A stretch of DNA of 38,424 bases from Methylophaga thiooxydans DMS010 (GTDB lineage Bacteria > Pseudomonadota > Gammaproteobacteria > Nitrosococcales > Methylophagaceae): NCBI RefSeq assembly GCF_000156355.1, contig NZ_GG657886.1:1-38424 (forward strand), given 5' to 3'. The notes beneath the pieces are model-generated. The model had not been told where the DNA came from and ran no database searches. It worked only from the letters and a program-made list of their open reading frames with translations. Positions within the stretch are counted from its first letter, which is position 1. Each line of letters begins with the position of its first letter. This document shows, one piece after another, positions 9,306 through 21,090 of this stretch. A program made the translations under genes and the position numbers.

Positions 9306-10563
9306 AGCGATAGTTTTGTCCTAACATTTCAGGTGTGACGAGCACCACCCCATTGGGTGATACGTGATAGCGCTTAGCATCTTGCTCTAAATCTTCACCA
9401 ATGATTGTGCCTTCTGGAATCACACAGCCTTTATCCACGACGACTTTTTTCAGTCGACAATTGCGTCCGACATTCACATCCGGCAGTAATACACTGTCTT
9501 CCACTAGTGAATAACTGTGTATCTCAACGTTTGAAAACAGTACTGAGTGCCTCACCGTTGAACCAGAAATAATGCAACCACCTGACACCATAGAATCAAC
9601 GGCCATGCCTCGGCGATCTTCATCATCGAAGACAAACTTGGCAGGTGGCTGCTGTGCCTGATGCGTCCAGATAGGCCACTCATCGTCGTATAAATTTAGT
9701 TCTGGGGTGACGCCAATCAATTCCAGATTCGCGGACCAGAAAGCATCTATGGTACCGACATCACGCCAGTAACCAGGATCATTGCCCTGAACATCTTTGT
9801 AAGGGAAAGCAACGACTTTGTAGTTTTGTATTAAGCTGGGAATGATGTCATGGCCAAAATCATGGCTCGACTCTTTTGTATCGGCATCTTTGATTAACTG
9901 CTCGTACAAAAAAGCGGCATTGAAAACATAGATACCCATTGATGCCAACGCTACATCATCACGACCAGGCATTGGAGTTGGGTTATCAGGTTTTTCATCA
10001 AACGCTACGATGCGTCTATTAACATCTACTGACATCACGCCCAATGCTTTTGCTTCATCGATTGGCACTTCAATACAGCCAATTGTCATATCAGCATTTT
10101 GAGCGACATGTTCGGCCAGCATATCACCATAGTCCATTTTGTAAATATGATCGCCTGCCAGAATAAGGACATATTCCGGGCCATGATTACGTAAAATATC
10201 GATGTTCTGGTAAACAGCATCGGCGGTACCGGCATACCAGCCCTTTTCATTTCGTTGTGACGCTGGCAAAAGCTCAACAAATTCGCCCAGAGCACCACGC
10301 ATGAAGCCCCAGCCCTGTTGAATGTGGCGGATAAGTGAGTGCGCTTTATACTGCGTCAGAATACCGACCCGGCGAATGCCTGAATTGACACAATTAGACA
10401 ACGGAAAGTCGATAATACGAAATTTACCACCAAATGGGACAGCAGGTTTAGCACGCCAGTCGGTCAGTTGCTTCAACCTTGAACCGCGTCCGCCTGCTAA
10501 AATCAAGGCAAGGGTGTCAAGTGTGAGTCGACTGACAAAACGCGTACTGTTGTTTTCACTCAT
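9295..10563 (-). CDS. glgC: Glucose-1-phosphate adenylyltransferase
   Basis: GlgC makes ADP-glucose from ATP and glucose-1-phosphate, the committed step of bacterial glycogen synthesis. The N-terminal nucleotidyltransferase signature [13 protein letters not shown] lies at residues 22-34. The [15 protein letters not shown] segment and the C-terminal left-handed beta-helix repeats ([21 protein letters not shown]) follow. The ATG at 10563 has GGAGA about 8 bases upstream, giving 422 residues, close to the E. coli enzyme. It heads the minus-strand operon glgC-GH57-malQ-gcvH and is divergent from glgB across a 100-base spacer. Confidence 0.97.
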   Translation of the reverse strand: MSENNSTRFVSRLTLDTLALILAGGRGSRLKQLTDWRAKPAVPFGGKFRIIDFPLSNCVNSGIRRVGILTQYKAHSLIRHIQQGWGFMRGALGEFVELLPASQRNEKGWYAGTADAVYQNIDILRNHGPEYVLILAGDHIYKMDYGDMLAEHVAQNADMTIGCIEVPIDEAKALGVMSVDVNRRIVAFDEKPDNPTPMPGRDDVALASMGIYVFNAAFLYEQLIKDADTKESSHDFGHDIIPSLIQNYKVVAFPYKDVQGNDPGYWRDVGTIDAFWSANLELIGVTPELNLYDDEWPIWTHQAQQPPAKFVFDDEDRRGMAVDSMVSGGCIISGSTVRHSVLFSNVEIHSYSLVEDSVLLPDVNVGRNCRLKKVVVDKGCVIPEGTIIGEDLEQDAKRYHVSPNGVVLVTPEMLGQNYRYVR

Positions 10564-10663
10564 ATTAGATTCTCCGGCATGATGCCCTATGATTTGTGGT
10601 GTAATACTGTTAGCCTGCCACAAGCGCCTTGCGGACAGCAATTAAAAAATTTCACGGGATATT

Positions 10664-12844
10664 ATGACGATGATTTTTGACAAGAATTTGAAACACGACA
10701 TTATAAAAATCATAGAGGCTCGTCATCACGATCCGTTCAGTATACTTGGCTATCATGACAGTGATAATAAGGCCACAGTCCGCGCATTTTTACCCGATAC
10801 AGAACACGCTAGTATCAATGATAAATTCACTATGACGCGTGTCGAAGGCACAGATTTTTTCCACTGGTCTGGCGAAAAAACTGATATCCAATGGCCTTAT
10901 AAAATTCATCGTCTCACTCACGCTGGTGAACAACTGGCTTTTCACGATCCATACAGCATCATGCCGCAAATCTCAGAGTACGATCTGCATTTGTTTTCCC
11001 AGGGCAAACATTGGCATGCCTATAAAATGTTGGGCGCACATCCTCACGAGATAGAGGGCATAAAAGGGACCTTATTTGCTACTTGGGCTCCCGGCGCGGA
11101 ACGTGTCAGCGTGGTTGGCAACTTCAACCAATGGGATGGACGTCGCCACCCCATGCGGGTTCGTGGCGGTACTGGTGTTTGGGAACTCTTTATCCCTGAA
11201 ATTGAAGCCGGTGAATTATATAAATTTGAAATACGTAACCGTGACGATGGTTCGCTTCACCTCAAGATGGATCCGTATGGTCAGCAATCTGAGCTGCGTC
11301 CGGGAACAGCCTCTATTGTTACAAAACCTACGAAGCATCACTGGCAGGATGATGACTGGATGGACTCGCGTGAACACGCTGACTGGTTGCATGAACCTCA
11401 CTCCGTGTATGAAGTTCACATGGGATCATGGAAACGCCACCATGATGGCAGCTTCTATAGCTATCGTGAATTAGCCGATGATCTTGTGCCTTATGTCAAA
11501 GAAATGGGGTTCACCCATATCGAATTATTACCCATAACAGAACACCCTCTGGATATTTCCTGGGGATATCAAACGACCGGCTACTTTGCACCAACCAGCC
11601 GTTTTGGCTCACCCGATGAGTTTCGTTATTTTGTCGACTGTTGTCATCAACACAATATTGGTGTGTTACTGGATTGGGTACCCGGCCATTTCCCGAAAGA
11701 TGCCCATGGTCTCGCCAAATTTGATGGTACTGCTTTGTATGAACATGCAGACCCTCGTCGTGGCGAACACCAGGACTGGGGCACATTAATTTTCAATTAC
11801 GGACGCAGTGAAGTATTTAACTTCCTGTTATCCAGTGCTTTTTATTGGCTGGAAGAGTTCCATATTGATGGTCTTCGCGTCGATGCCGTGGCCTCTATGC
11901 TGTACCTCGATTACTCACGAGAAGAGGGGCAATGGTTACCAAATGAACATGGTGGCCGTGAAAACTTAGAGGTGATTGAGTTTTTAAAACACGTCAACTC
12001 TGTACTTCACAAAGAACATCCCGGTTGTATTATTGCTGCCGAAGAGTCCACCTCCTACCCAATGATTTCACGGCCAGCACATATGGGTGGTTTAGGCTTT
12101 TCAATGAAATGGAATATGGGTTGGATGCACGACATTCTGGAATATTTCCAGCAAGATCCGATTCATCGTCGCTACCATCATGACTCACTCACTTTTGGCC
12201 TGCTTTACGCCTTCACGGAAAACTTTATTCTGCCGTTCTCACATGATGAAGTGGTACATGGAAAACGTTCCATGATTTACAAAATGCCGGGCGATGAATG
12301 GCAACGTTTTGCTAACCTGCGCCTGTTGTATACCTTCATGTTCAGCTATCCCGGTAAAAAACTTTTGTTTATGGGCTGTGAGTTTGGTCAAGGTAGTGAG
12401 TGGAATTGTGAGACTGCTCTGGATTGGTATGTACTTGACTACCCGAGTCACCAAGGTCTAAAAAAGCTGGTTGCAGATTTGAATGCGGTATATAAGGAAA
12501 CACCAGCATTACACGCCCATGATTTCGACCCGCATGGTTTTGAGTGGATTGATTGTAATGACCGTGAACGTTCTATTCTCAGTTACTTACGTAAAGATGG
12601 TAATAGCTTTATTGTCAACGCTTTCAACTTCACTCCTGTTCCACGTGAAAAATACCGTATTGGTGTTCCAGAGTCGGGCAGCTATGAAATTATCATTAAC
12701 TCCGATTCCGCTTATTACTCAGGTAGCAACGTCCACAACGAAGCGGTGATTAATAGTGATGATATTGCATGGAATGACAGGCCGTTTTCGATTGAGGTCA
12801 ACCTGCCACCGTTGTCAGGTTTGATTATAAAGAAACAAATCTAG
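10664..12844 (+). CDS. glgB: 1,4-alpha-glucan branching enzyme
   Basis: A GH13 subfamily 9 enzyme that introduces alpha-1,6 branches into glycogen. An N-terminal N1-like carbohydrate module precedes a CBM48 domain (about residues 135-215), the catalytic barrel (about 250-600) and an all-beta C-terminal domain. The catalytic residues are nucleophile D407 in [11 protein letters not shown], acid/base E460 in AAEESTSYP, and D528 in [10 protein letters not shown]. The 726-residue length matches full-length GlgB. It is divergent from glgC, and the ppk2 gene starts two bases after its stop. No glycogen synthase or phosphorylase gene is in the window. Confidence 0.97.
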   Translation: MTMIFDKNLKHDIIKIIEARHHDPFSILGYHDSDNKATVRAFLPDTEHASINDKFTMTRVEGTDFFHWSGEKTDIQWPYKIHRLTHAGEQLAFHDPYSIMPQISEYDLHLFSQGKHWHAYKMLGAHPHEIEGIKGTLFATWAPGAERVSVVGNFNQWDGRRHPMRVRGGTGVWELFIPEIEAGELYKFEIRNRDDGSLHLKMDPYGQQSELRPGTASIVTKPTKHHWQDDDWMDSREHADWLHEPHSVYEVHMGSWKRHHDGSFYSYRELADDLVPYVKEMGFTHIELLPITEHPLDISWGYQTTGYFAPTSRFGSPDEFRYFVDCCHQHNIGVLLDWVPGHFPKDAHGLAKFDGTALYEHADPRRGEHQDWGTLIFNYGRSEVFNFLLSSAFYWLEEFHIDGLRVDAVASMLYLDYSREEGQWLPNEHGGRENLEVIEFLKHVNSVLHKEHPGCIIAAEESTSYPMISRPAHMGGLGFSMKWNMGWMHDILEYFQQDPIHRRYHHDSLTFGLLYAFTENFILPFSHDEVVHGKRSMIYKMPGDEWQRFANLRLLYTFMFSYPGKKLLFMGCEFGQGSEWNCETALDWYVLDYPSHQGLKKLVADLNAVYKETPALHAHDFDPHGFEWIDCNDRERSILSYLRKDGNSFIVNAFNFTPVPREKYRIGVPESGSYEIIINSDSAYYSGSNVHNEAVINSDDIAWNDRPFSIEVNLPPLSGLIIKKQI

Positions 12845-12846
12845 CC

Positions 12847-13629
12847 ATGGCAAAAACGAGAAAGCTCTCTCGCAAAGACTATGAAAAACAGCTAGCGCTG
12901 TTACAAATAGAGCTGCTTAAAGTTCAAGAATGGACAAAAGAGACGGGACAACGGATTCTGATTTTATTCGAAGGGCGCGATGCATCAGGAAAAGGTGGCA
13001 CGATAAAACGTTTTATCGAACATTTGAACCCACGTGGAACCCGTGTAGTTGCATTAGAAAAGCCGAGTAATACCGAACAGACACAATGGTATTTCCAACG
13101 TTACCTAGACCATTTACCTAATGGTGGCGAAATTGTGTTGTTTGATCGTAGTTGGTACAACCGAGCCGGCGTTGAAAAAGTGATGGGATTTACCACAGAA
13201 GATAAATACCAACTGTTTCTAAGGCAAGTCCCTGCACTGGAGCAAATGTTAATTGATGATGGGATATGGTTGTTTAAGTACTGGTTTTCTATAAGCCGAC
13301 AAGAACAGAAAGATCGTTTTGATGATAGACGAGAAAACCCACTAAAGCACTGGAAATTGAGTCCGATAGATATTTCTGCTCAAGAGAAATGGGATGATTA
13401 CAGCGCCGCACGCGATGCCATGTTTGCCACCACACATACCAATCATTCCCCTTGGACTGTAGTGAAGTCAGACAATAAAAAAGCAGCACGAATCAACTGT
13501 ATAAGCGATTTCCTACGGGCACTGCCGTATTCAGACAAAAACCCTGAGTTAGTTGAGAACGTTGATGAGGATGTGGTGTTTTCACCAGCTTACCCGGCGT
13601 TGAAACGCCGGGCAGCTGACAAAAAGTGA
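12847..13629 (+). CDS. ppk2: Polyphosphate kinase 2 family protein
   Basis: A 260-residue, single-domain PPK2 enzyme, which uses polyphosphate to phosphorylate nucleoside di- or monophosphates, or the reverse. The Walker A loop is EGRDASGKGG (42-51) and the Walker B-like segment is FDRSWYNR (99-106), with the conserved FEGRD and lid arginines (RQEQKDRFDDR) in place. Single-domain length suggests class I (NDP kinase activity), but class cannot be fixed by eye. It starts two bases after glgB, so it is almost certainly co-transcribed with it, which suggests a link between polyphosphate and glycogen turnover. Confidence 0.93.
   Translation: MAKTRKLSRKDYEKQLALLQIELLKVQEWTKETGQRILILFEGRDASGKGGTIKRFIEHLNPRGTRVVALEKPSNTEQTQWYFQRYLDHLPNGGEIVLFDRSWYNRAGVEKVMGFTTEDKYQLFLRQVPALEQMLIDDGIWLFKYWFSISRQEQKDRFDDRRENPLKHWKLSPIDISAQEKWDDYSAARDAMFATTHTNHSPWTVVKSDNKKAARINCISDFLRALPYSDKNPELVENVDEDVVFSPAYPALKRRAADKK
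13587..13617. other. Strong hairpin inside the 3' end of ppk2
   Basis: CCCGGCGT pairs perfectly with ACGCCGGG around a TGAA loop (13593-13612). AGCT/AGCT pairing (13587-13590 with 13614-13617) extends it. It sits within the last codons of ppk2 and just past the stop of the convergent pgi gene. No T-run follows on either strand, so a role as an attenuator, an mRNA stabiliser or a shared 3' boundary for the two converging transcripts is more likely than simple intrinsic termination. Confidence 0.45.
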
Positions 13630-15267
13630 TTAATGACGTAAGTCGCGGATCAGTTTAATCAGGTTCGTGGTCGAGCTATCATGTTGTGATATTTCTGAGC
13701 CATCAGCTAAATCAGGAACGATGGCTTTAGCTAGTTGTTTACCTAACTCCACGCCCCATTGATCAAATGAATTGATATTCCAGATAACACCTTGAACAAA
13801 TACTTTATGTTCATACAAGGCCACTAATTGTCCCAACATTTCTGGCGTCAATTTAGGGAATAACAGGACATTGCTAGGACGATTGCCTGGGAAGACTTTG
13901 TGTGGCAACAAGGCTTCGAGCTCTTTTCCTTCGTAGCCCTCTTTCACCAACTCAGAACGGACTTCTTCCGCTGTTTTACCTTTCATCAATGCTTCTGCTT
14001 GTGCTAAGCCATTAGCCAGCAAAATAGACTGATGATCACACTCAGGGTAATGGCTATTGACCGGTAAGACAAAATCGACCGGAATCAATTGTGTGCCTTG
14101 GTGAATCAACTGGAAATAGGCATGCTGGCCATTGGTCCCCGGGGTTCCCCAAATAACAGGACCTGTTTTATAGTTGATACGGTTACCTTCACGGTTAATG
14201 AATTTACCGTTACTTTCCATATCCAATTGTTGCATATGACTTGGAAAGCGCGCCAAAGAATGATCATAAGGCACGATCGCATGTGTCTGAGCACTGAAGA
14301 AATTGATATACCAAACGCCCAAAAGTCCCATAATGACCGGAATATTCTCGGCAAAGGGCTGATTACGGAAATGCTCATCCATCCGATGACCACCATCCAA
14401 AAGACGTTCGAAGTTATCCATGCCAGCATACAAGGCAATGGGTAAACCAATCGCACTCCATAACGAGTAACGGCCGCCAACCCAGTCCCAAATTTCGAAC
14501 ATATTAGCTGTATCAATACCAAATTTGGCCACTTCCTTGGCATTAGTCGATACAGCAACAAAATGTTTAGCCACATCTTGCTGCGACGCCGATTTCAAGA
14601 ACCACGTACGCGCTGATTGCGCGTTAGTGATCGTTTCCTGAGTCGTAAAAGTCTTAGACGCCACTACGAATAAAGTGGTTTCTGGGTTCAGTTTTTCCAG
14701 TGTCGTACTGAGATCAGTACCATCTACATTGGAAACAAAATGAACGCCCATACCTTCGATGCCATAAGGCTCCAAGGCATCACAGATCATGGCCGGGCCG
14801 AGATCTGAACCGCCAATACCGATATTTACAATATCAGTGATTTTCTTATTCGTGAACCCTAGCCATTGACCACTATGAACCTGTTCGCAGAAACGACGCA
14901 TTTTATCGAGAACGGCGTTCACTTCAGGCATGACATCTTTACCATCGACTATAACCGGCGTATTGCTGCGGTTTCGGAGCGCAGTGTGGAGTACAGCACG
15001 CCCTTCAGTGTGGTTTATGATATCGCCTTTAAACATGCGTTCAATCCAGTCTTTCAGCTCAACGGCTTCTGACAACTGGATCAATTTATCAATTGTTTCT
15101 TGAGTAATTCTGTTTTTGGAGTAATCCAATAACAAATCACCACTTTTCACAGAAAAACGCTCAAACCGATTCGAATCCAACGCAAACTGTTCACGCATGG
15201 ACACGTATTTCAGATCTGAGTAGTGTCTAACCAGAGACTGCCATTCAGGTATGTTCAAAGGTGTCAT
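13630..15267 (-). CDS. pgi: Glucose-6-phosphate isomerase
   Basis: Pgi interconverts glucose-6-phosphate and fructose-6-phosphate. The 545-residue length is close to E. coli Pgi (549). The sugar-phosphate-binding motif GIGGSDLGP lies near residue 155, and the QLDMESNGK segment holds the catalytic glutamate near residue 350. Its stop codon directly abuts the stop of ppk2 in convergent orientation. Upstream, hisS ends 30 bases before its start with no visible terminator, so pgi may be the last gene of the ndk-hisS transcript. Together with glgC, glgB and malQ it routes hexose phosphate into or out of glycogen. Confidence 0.97.
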   Translation of the reverse strand: MTPLNIPEWQSLVRHYSDLKYVSMREQFALDSNRFERFSVKSGDLLLDYSKNRITQETIDKLIQLSEAVELKDWIERMFKGDIINHTEGRAVLHTALRNRSNTPVIVDGKDVMPEVNAVLDKMRRFCEQVHSGQWLGFTNKKITDIVNIGIGGSDLGPAMICDALEPYGIEGMGVHFVSNVDGTDLSTTLEKLNPETTLFVVASKTFTTQETITNAQSARTWFLKSASQQDVAKHFVAVSTNAKEVAKFGIDTANMFEIWDWVGGRYSLWSAIGLPIALYAGMDNFERLLDGGHRMDEHFRNQPFAENIPVIMGLLGVWYINFFSAQTHAIVPYDHSLARFPSHMQQLDMESNGKFINREGNRINYKTGPVIWGTPGTNGQHAYFQLIHQGTQLIPVDFVLPVNSHYPECDHQSILLANGLAQAEALMKGKTAEEVRSELVKEGYEGKELEALLPHKVFPGNRPSNVLLFPKLTPEMLGQLVALYEHKVFVQGVIWNINSFDQWGVELGKQLAKAIVPDLADGSEISQHDSSTTNLIKLIRDLRH

Positions 15268-15297
15268 AGTTCTTTTATATCTTTGTATTACTTATAA

Positions 15298-16554
15298 TTA
15301 TTGACTCAGGTACGCTGCCAGATCGTACCAGCTGATGGTTTCCTGCTCGCCGGTTGCCATGGTTTTTACACCAATGCTCTCGTTGTTTACTTCTTCTTCA
15401 CCCAGAATCAGTGTCCAGCGCGCACCACTCCGGTCAGCCCGTTTGAATTGGCTTTTAAAACTACCACCACCGCAGTGGGTAATCAACTTCAAAGCCGGTA
15501 ATTGATCACGCAGCGCCTCAGCTAATAAAGGCGCCTGTATCGCTGCAGCATCACCGACTGCGACTAAATAGGCATCGGTTTGAGCTATCTCAGGTAAGGC
15601 ATCAGTGGCTTCCAAGAGAGCAATCAACCGCTCCAAGCCAATTGCAAACCCGATAGCCGTGGCATCTTTGCCTCCCAGTTGGGCGACCAAGCCATCATAA
15701 CGACCACCTGCACAGACAGTGCCTTGTGATCCAAGCTGATCAGTTACCCACTCAAACACGGTCTTGCTGTAATAATCTAAGCCACGTACTAAACGCGGGT
15801 TAATCTCATAGCGAATACCGACTTTGTCTAATGTATGACAGAGTTGCTCAAAATCAGCTTTTGACTCCGCATCCAAATGATCAATAAGTTTAGGTGCCGC
15901 TTCATTCAAAGCCTGCATCTCAGGATTTTTACTATCCAAAATCCGAAGTGGATTGCTGTGCAAGCGACGTTGGCTATCTTCGTCTAATTGTTCTTGGTGC
16001 GCTTCAAAATACTGAATCAGTTCTTCGCGGTAAGCGAGTCTCGCTTCGGTACTGCCGAGTGAGTTTATCTGTAAGCTAATACCGGTAAGACCTAGGGCTT
16101 TCCAGAGTCTCGCCGTCATCATGATCATTTCAGCATCAATGTCTGGACCACTGAAACCGTAGGCTTCAACGCCAAGTTGATGGAACTGACGATAACGCCC
16201 TTTCTGCGGACGCTCGTGGCGGAACATCGGGCCCATGTACCACAATCGTTGCGTCTGGTTGAGCATGCCGTTTTGCATTGCTGCACGCACACAGCCAGCG
16301 GTGCCTTCCGGTCGTAATGTCAGGCTATCTCCGTTACGATCATCAAAGGTATACATTTCCTTTTCTACGATGTCAGTAACTTCACCAATAGACCGCTTGA
16401 ATAGCTCTGTTTTTTCAACGATAGGAAAACGGATTTCCTGATAGCCATAACCGCTAAGTACGGTTTTCATGGTGCCTTCAACTGCTTGCCAATAGGGCGT
16501 GACCTCGGGGAGTAAATCGTTCATACCCCGAATCGAACGAATAATCTCTGCCAC
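15298..16554 (-). CDS. hisS: Histidyl-tRNA synthetase
   Basis: Class II synthetase for tRNA-His, 418 residues. Motif 2 lies in the [13 protein letters not shown] segment, the histidine-binding stretch [13 protein letters not shown] is present, and motif 3 is near GGRYDGLV and [13 protein letters not shown]-terminal anticodon-binding domain covers about residues 325-418. It starts two bases after the ispG stop, the usual ispG-hisS junction of gammaproteobacteria, and sits late in the ndk-rlmN-pilW-rodZ-ispG-hisS operon. tRNA-His itself is encoded about 20 kb away in this window. Confidence 0.97.
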   Translation of the reverse strand: MAEIIRSIRGMNDLLPEVTPYWQAVEGTMKTVLSGYGYQEIRFPIVEKTELFKRSIGEVTDIVEKEMYTFDDRNGDSLTLRPEGTAGCVRAAMQNGMLNQTQRLWYMGPMFRHERPQKGRYRQFHQLGVEAYGFSGPDIDAEMIMMTARLWKALGLTGISLQINSLGSTEARLAYREELIQYFEAHQEQLDEDSQRRLHSNPLRILDSKNPEMQALNEAAPKLIDHLDAESKADFEQLCHTLDKVGIRYEINPRLVRGLDYYSKTVFEWVTDQLGSQGTVCAGGRYDGLVAQLGGKDATAIGFAIGLERLIALLEATDALPEIAQTDAYLVAVGDAAAIQAPLLAEALRDQLPALKLITHCGGGSFKSQFKRADRSGARWTLILGEEEVNNESIGVKTMATGEQETISWYDLAAYLSQ

Positions 16555-16556
16555 GA

Positions 16557-17681
16557 TTAACTGATTTCCTTTATCGGAATGACTTTATCTGGTTCTGATT
16601 GTTGTTGACGCACCGCAATACGGTTACGAATTTCTTTTTCAAGCTCATCGACAAGTGATTCATTGTCAACTTTATGATTAGGCTTACCATCGATATAGAG
16701 CAAGTTCGGTGTTCCACCTGTCAGGCCAATCGCTGCTTCTTTGGCTTCACCTGGACCGTTAACAACGCAACCAATCACGGCAACATCCATAGGTTCGAGA
16801 ATGTCTTCCAAACGAGCTTCTAAGGCATTAACCGTGGAAATAACATCAAACTGTTGTCGTGAACAAGACGGGCAGGCAATAAGGTTGATCCCCTTATTAC
16901 GTATACGCAGGCTTTTAAGAATATCAAAGCCGACTTTGATTTCTTCAACCGGATCGGCAGCCAAGGAAACGCGGATTGTATCGCCAATGCCTTCAGCCAA
17001 TAACATGCCTAAACCAATAGAGGATTTAACTGAACCTGAGCGTAAACCACCTGCTTCAGTGATGCCTAAATGCAATGGCTGTTCAATTTGATCAGCTAAT
17101 TTGCGATAAGCATGAACAGTCATAAACACATCTGACGCTTTCAAACTCACTTTAAAATCAGGGTAATTAAGCCGATCCAAAATATCGATATGGCGTAAAG
17201 CAGACTCTACCAATGCATCAGGAGTCGGTTCACCATATTTCTTCTGTAGTTCTTTTTCTAATGAGCCTGCGTTCACCCCGATACGAATGGGGATGCCATA
17301 ATCACGCGCCTTATCTACCACGGCACGGACGCGATCTTCTCGTCCAATATTGCCCGGGTTGATACGCAAACAGTCCACGCCCAACTCAGCTACTCGAAGT
17401 GCGATTTTATAATCGAAATGAATATCCGCCACTAACGGAATAGACACTTGTTTTTTGATCTGACCAAAGGCTTCTGCGGCATCCATCGAAGGCACAGAAA
17501 CACGCACAATGTCAGCGCCAACATTTTGTAGCGCTTGGATCTGCGCCACCGTTGCCGCAACATCTGTGGTTTCAGTATTTGTCATGCTTTGTACAGCAAC
17601 CGGGGCATCGCCGCCGACTGGCACATTGCCGACCATGATTTGACGCGATTTTCTGCGTTTGATGTAAGTTGGTGATTCCAT
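16557..17681 (-). CDS. ispG: 4-hydroxy-3-methylbut-2-en-1-yl diphosphate synthase
   Basis: IspG (GcpE) performs the reductive step that converts MEcPP to HMBPP in the MEP isoprenoid pathway, using a 4Fe-4S cluster. The cluster ligands are C270, C273 ([10 protein letters not shown]) and C305, with E312 in [13 protein letters not shown] completing the set. The N-terminal TIM-barrel substrate domain begins with the [12 protein letters not shown] segment. At 374 residues it has the short two-domain bacterial architecture. Its ATG overlaps the rodZ stop by one base. Confidence 0.97.
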   Translation of the reverse strand: MESPTYIKRRKSRQIMVGNVPVGGDAPVAVQSMTNTETTDVAATVAQIQALQNVGADIVRVSVPSMDAAEAFGQIKKQVSIPLVADIHFDYKIALRVAELGVDCLRINPGNIGREDRVRAVVDKARDYGIPIRIGVNAGSLEKELQKKYGEPTPDALVESALRHIDILDRLNYPDFKVSLKASDVFMTVHAYRKLADQIEQPLHLGITEAGGLRSGSVKSSIGLGMLLAEGIGDTIRVSLAADPVEEIKVGFDILKSLRIRNKGINLIACPSCSRQQFDVISTVNALEARLEDILEPMDVAVIGCVVNGPGEAKEAAIGLTGGTPNLLYIDGKPNHKVDNESLVDELEKEIRNRIAVRQQQSEPDKVIPIKEIS

Positions 17682-18610
17682 TAGGATTCAACCCCCAAAG
17701 TTAATCGTGCAAGGTCGCCTTGCATATGTGGCGACAGGTCAACGGTTTGATTGTTAAAAGTCACTGAAGCCGCCTTGGCTCGTCCGAGTAAAATACTCAG
17801 TGGCTGATCACTTTTAAGTAATAAAGACTGATCGGCACGCATAACTTTACTCACCAAGACTTGTGAGTCTGCATTAGTGACTTCTACCCAGCACTCACCG
17901 CTAAAGCTCAGCTGTAATGTCGACTCTTCGGTTGAGACTGGTTCATTAGCTTGCTGGTCAGTTACCGTCATCTGACTATTTCTTTCTAGCGCAGCCGACG
18001 TGGAGCTCGCCACTTCTGTTGCTGTGATTTCATCCAGGTTATTAGCTGATATACCTAACTGCTCAGCCGTTTGCTCTGCACTGGAAATCATGGGCTGATT
18101 GGGTGATTCAATTGCATCCGAAGGATCTACGATACTGGTGCTGAAGTTATCCGCTTCCTCAACATTATCGCTCTCTGCCATTGAGGCTTGCTGCACTACC
18201 TGAGTTTGCTGCCACTGCTGGAATGCCAACCAAATAACGACCATAACAGTCGCAATCAACGCCAGCATAAACCAGGGGAACTGACGATCTAGTTGATCAT
18301 GACCGTGTTGAAATAAATTCAGGCTGGGTTCGCTGGTTTGATATTCGTCATTAAAAACAGCCAGCATTTCATCAAAGGGTAAACCAAGAAACTTCACATA
18401 ACTGGCAAAATAACCCCGTGCATAAGTTCGACCATGGAGTTTGTCCCACTGCTGGTTTTCCATATAAGTGACGATGTCTTTGTTTAAGCGCAGTTGGGCT
18501 GCTACCTCAGCTACCGAATACTTTTTTGCTTCACGTGCTTGCTGAAGCCGTGAACCAATAGTGGGAGATGTTGTTGCTACAGTAGCGTCATCGGAATGGC
18601 CGTCACTCAT
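17681..18610 (-). CDS. rodZ: RodZ-like cytoskeletal/morphology protein
   Basis: A bitopic inner-membrane protein of the RodZ type, which links MreB filaments to the wall-elongation machinery. An N-terminal helix-turn-helix domain (HTH_25, about residues 17-85) is followed by one transmembrane helix at about 112-130. A Ser/Thr/Glu-rich periplasmic linker then leads to a C-terminal DUF4115 beta domain (about 230-305) with the [12 protein letters not shown] motif. The stop of pilW and this start overlap by four bases (ATGA). In gammaproteobacteria this position between pilW and ispG is standard. Confidence 0.93.
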   Translation of the reverse strand: MSDGHSDDATVATTSPTIGSRLQQAREAKKYSVAEVAAQLRLNKDIVTYMENQQWDKLHGRTYARGYFASYVKFLGLPFDEMLAVFNDEYQTSEPSLNLFQHGHDQLDRQFPWFMLALIATVMVVIWLAFQQWQQTQVVQQASMAESDNVEEADNFSTSIVDPSDAIESPNQPMISSAEQTAEQLGISANNLDEITATEVASSTSAALERNSQMTVTDQQANEPVSTEESTLQLSFSGECWVEVTNADSQVLVSKVMRADQSLLLKSDQPLSILLGRAKAASVTFNNQTVDLSPHMQGDLARLTLGVES

Positions 18611-19377
18611 GAATCAATCAACCCTTGGTTAACCATCTGCATTTCATCTGAGTCAGGAAAACGTGAACGTAAAATCAGGCTGTAACTCGACACAGCGTCT
18701 TGATCATTCAATTTGTTTTCCGTTTTTATTGCTAAAAACAGTGACTGGGGGGTCCAGCTAGATGCTTGTTGATAGCGTTGAATATAGGCGCGTGCTTGTA
18801 AGTAGCTTTGTTGCTCATAGCTAATAGTCGCCATTTGCAATAGTGATTTTGTCAGCGTTGGCTGGATCTGCAAAGCCTTACGAAAATAAGACTCGGCCTT
18901 CTCTGTATCAGGAATACGGTTTACACATAAACCGGCATTTTCAAGCGCCATCGCTTTACTGTTGTAGAGTGGATTTTCAACGGCTTTAAGGAATCGTGTC
19001 TCAGCATCCTGATAACGGCCTTGTTGGCAAAGAAAAACACCAAAATTATTCTGGGCTTCTGAGTACTCTGGCGCGCGTTCAACGGCTTCAAGAAAATGTG
19101 CTTCAGCTTTATCATCTTCACCTAACCGCTGATGCAACAATGCAATCGTGTTATGAGCACTCGGCAAATTCGGGTTTTGTTTTAACGCTTTTTGCAGCTT
19201 CTCTAACGCTATGGCGTAATCACCGCGTTGCATATAGTTTAGGCCTAGGCGCATATTGATTTCTGCCGCCTTGGGATCCGGTGCCACATACTCAGGTCGT
19301 GTTCCACCTGTTGTGTTACAGGCTGTCAGCGCCAGAATCACCACCATTAATACCCAACTTTGCACGCCTTTGCTCAT
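18607..19377 (-). CDS. pilW: Type IV pilus biogenesis/stability lipoprotein PilW (PilF)
   Basis: A 256-residue outer-membrane lipoprotein that helps assemble the PilQ secretin. The signal peptide ends in an LTAC lipobox with the lipidated cysteine at residue 20. The rest is a run of TPR units: [55 protein letters not shown] and following copies. It overlaps rlmN by four bases upstream and rodZ by four downstream, so translation is coupled. No other pilus gene is in the window. Confidence 0.92.
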   Translation of the reverse strand: MSKGVQSWVLMVVILALTACNTTGGTRPEYVAPDPKAAEINMRLGLNYMQRGDYAIALEKLQKALKQNPNLPSAHNTIALLHQRLGEDDKAEAHFLEAVERAPEYSEAQNNFGVFLCQQGRYQDAETRFLKAVENPLYNSKAMALENAGLCVNRIPDTEKAESYFRKALQIQPTLTKSLLQMATISYEQQSYLQARAYIQRYQQASSWTPQSLFLAIKTENKLNDQDAVSSYSLILRSRFPDSDEMQMVNQGLIDS

Positions 19378-20477
19378 CGGTGAAATACAACCTCCTGCTG
19401 TTTAGCCATACGTTCGGCACGACGTGATTTATCCTGCACCTCGCCAGCCAATTGCCCACATGCAGCCACGATATCATCACCACGGGTTTTGCGTACAGTG
19501 GCTACCATGCCCTGTTCGATAAGGTAATTTTGAAATCGTTTTATTTGATTACGCGATGAACAGGTGTAATCGGTGCCCGGAAACGGGTTGAACGGAATCA
19601 TGTTTATTTTGGTCGGTAAATCTTTCAGTATCCGAACCAAATCCTTGGCATCCTGCATCGAGTCATTAATACCATCCAGCATCACATACTCAACGGTTAT
19701 ATGACGACGCTGTTGACCGACGACATAGCGTTTGCAGGCGGCCAGCAACTCTTTGATAGGGTATTTTTGATTAATGGGTACGATTTGGTCACGCAGTTCA
19801 TCATTAGCTGCATGTAGAGAGATAGCCAGGCTGACATGACAGTCCTCACGCAGCTTATCAATCATCGGCACAATACCAGAGGTACTTAACGTCAAACGAC
19901 GCCAGGAAATACCGTAGCCATAATCATCACGCATTAGGTTCATCGCCGTAACAACATTGTTATAGTTGGCAAGGGGTTCACCCATTCCCATCATCACAAC
20001 ATTAGTCACCACACGATTGCCTTTAGGGTCTTTGCCTAAAGCTTCATTCGCAATCCATAGTTGCGCGATAATTTCAGCAGCATCCAAATTGCGGTTAAAA
20101 CCTTGTTGGGCGGTAGAGCAGAATGTACAGGTCAAAGCACAACCCACTTGCGAAGATACGCAAAGCGTTCCCCTGCCCCCTTCGGGTATAAACACTGTCT
20201 CTATCGCATTGCCACAAGACAGCTTAATAATCCATTTCCGTGTACCGTCAGTAGAAATATGTTCATGCAGGACTTCCGGTAAACGAATGTCTGAAACGGC
20301 TTGTAACTTTTCACGTAATGCTTTGCTGAGATTAGTCATCTCGGCAAAATCTACTACACGATATTTATGAATCCATTGCAAAAGCTGACGCGCACGGAAA
20401 GGTTTTTCGCCGAGTTCGACGAAAAACGCTTCCAGACCTTTGAGGTCCAACCCAAGTAGATTCGTGCTTTGTGTCAT
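19374..20477 (-). CDS. rlmN: Dual-specificity rRNA/tRNA adenine C2-methyltransferase
   Basis: A radical-SAM enzyme that methylates C2 of A2503 in 23S rRNA and A37 of some tRNAs. The cluster motif CxxxCxxC is at C113, C117 and C120, and the C-terminal cysteine that forms the covalent intermediate is C340 in [13 protein letters not shown]. Length is 367 residues. It lies nine bases downstream of ndk and overlaps pilW by four bases, which fits the standard gammaproteobacterial operon. Known loss-of-function effects on linezolid susceptibility come from other species, not from this sequence. Confidence 0.97.
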   Translation of the reverse strand: MTQSTNLLGLDLKGLEAFFVELGEKPFRARQLLQWIHKYRVVDFAEMTNLSKALREKLQAVSDIRLPEVLHEHISTDGTRKWIIKLSCGNAIETVFIPEGGRGTLCVSSQVGCALTCTFCSTAQQGFNRNLDAAEIIAQLWIANEALGKDPKGNRVVTNVVMMGMGEPLANYNNVVTAMNLMRDDYGYGISWRRLTLSTSGIVPMIDKLREDCHVSLAISLHAANDELRDQIVPINQKYPIKELLAACKRYVVGQQRRHITVEYVMLDGINDSMQDAKDLVRILKDLPTKINMIPFNPFPGTDYTCSSRNQIKRFQNYLIEQGMVATVRKTRGDDIVAACGQLAGEVQDKSRRAERMAKQQEVVFHR

Positions 20478-20486
20478 AGCTATCTC

Positions 20487-20918
20487 TTAGCGAGTACGTG
20501 CACAGACTTCGCCGTCAGCGAAGAAATAAGCAACTTCACGTGCTGCACTCTCAACAGAGTCAGAACCGTGCACGGCATTTTCGTCGATGCTTTGAGCAAA
20601 GTCTGCACGGATAGTGCCCGCGTCTGCTTCTGCAGGGTTAGTTGCACCCATCAGATCACGGTGAGTCAATACGGAATTTTCACCTTCTAATACCGACACT
20701 GTCACGGGACCTGAGGTCATGAAGCTAACTAAGTCATTGAAGAAAGGACGTTCTTTGTGTTCGGCATAGAAACCTTCCGCCTGTTCCTGTGTCAGATGCA
20801 TCATCTTTGCAGCAACAATCTTCAGACCAGCTTTTTCAAAGCGCGTGTAGATCTCACCGATGACATTTTTTGCAACTGCATCAGGTTTGATGATAGAAAG
20901 TGTACGTTCGATCGCCAT
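20487..20918 (-). CDS. ndk: Nucleoside diphosphate kinase
   Basis: A 143-residue enzyme that balances NTP pools by phosphate transfer through a histidine. The N-terminal [12 protein letters not shown] segment and the [12 protein letters not shown] motif are diagnostic; the histidine of NAVHGSD is the phosphorylated residue. AGAGGAATG is a good ribosome binding site just upstream of the ATG. It is the first gene of the minus-strand operon that continues to hisS, and it is divergent from nadK across 172 bases. Confidence 0.97.
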   Translation of the reverse strand: MAIERTLSIIKPDAVAKNVIGEIYTRFEKAGLKIVAAKMMHLTQEQAEGFYAEHKERPFFNDLVSFMTSGPVTVSVLEGENSVLTHRDLMGATNPAEADAGTIRADFAQSIDENAVHGSDSVESAAREVAYFFADGEVCARTR

Positions 20919-21090
20919 TTCATTCCTCTGTGGTTAAGTTTAAGTACAGTAAAATCCATATATTCTATCATTTCTACGACGGCGAATATCAATGTTGTCA
21001 GATAAATCAGCAGAAAAGAGTTTTTCCTTTGGATTTTATGGCAAAAGCATTACTATCAGATGACCATTTTGTAACGGACGGACGCTCACT

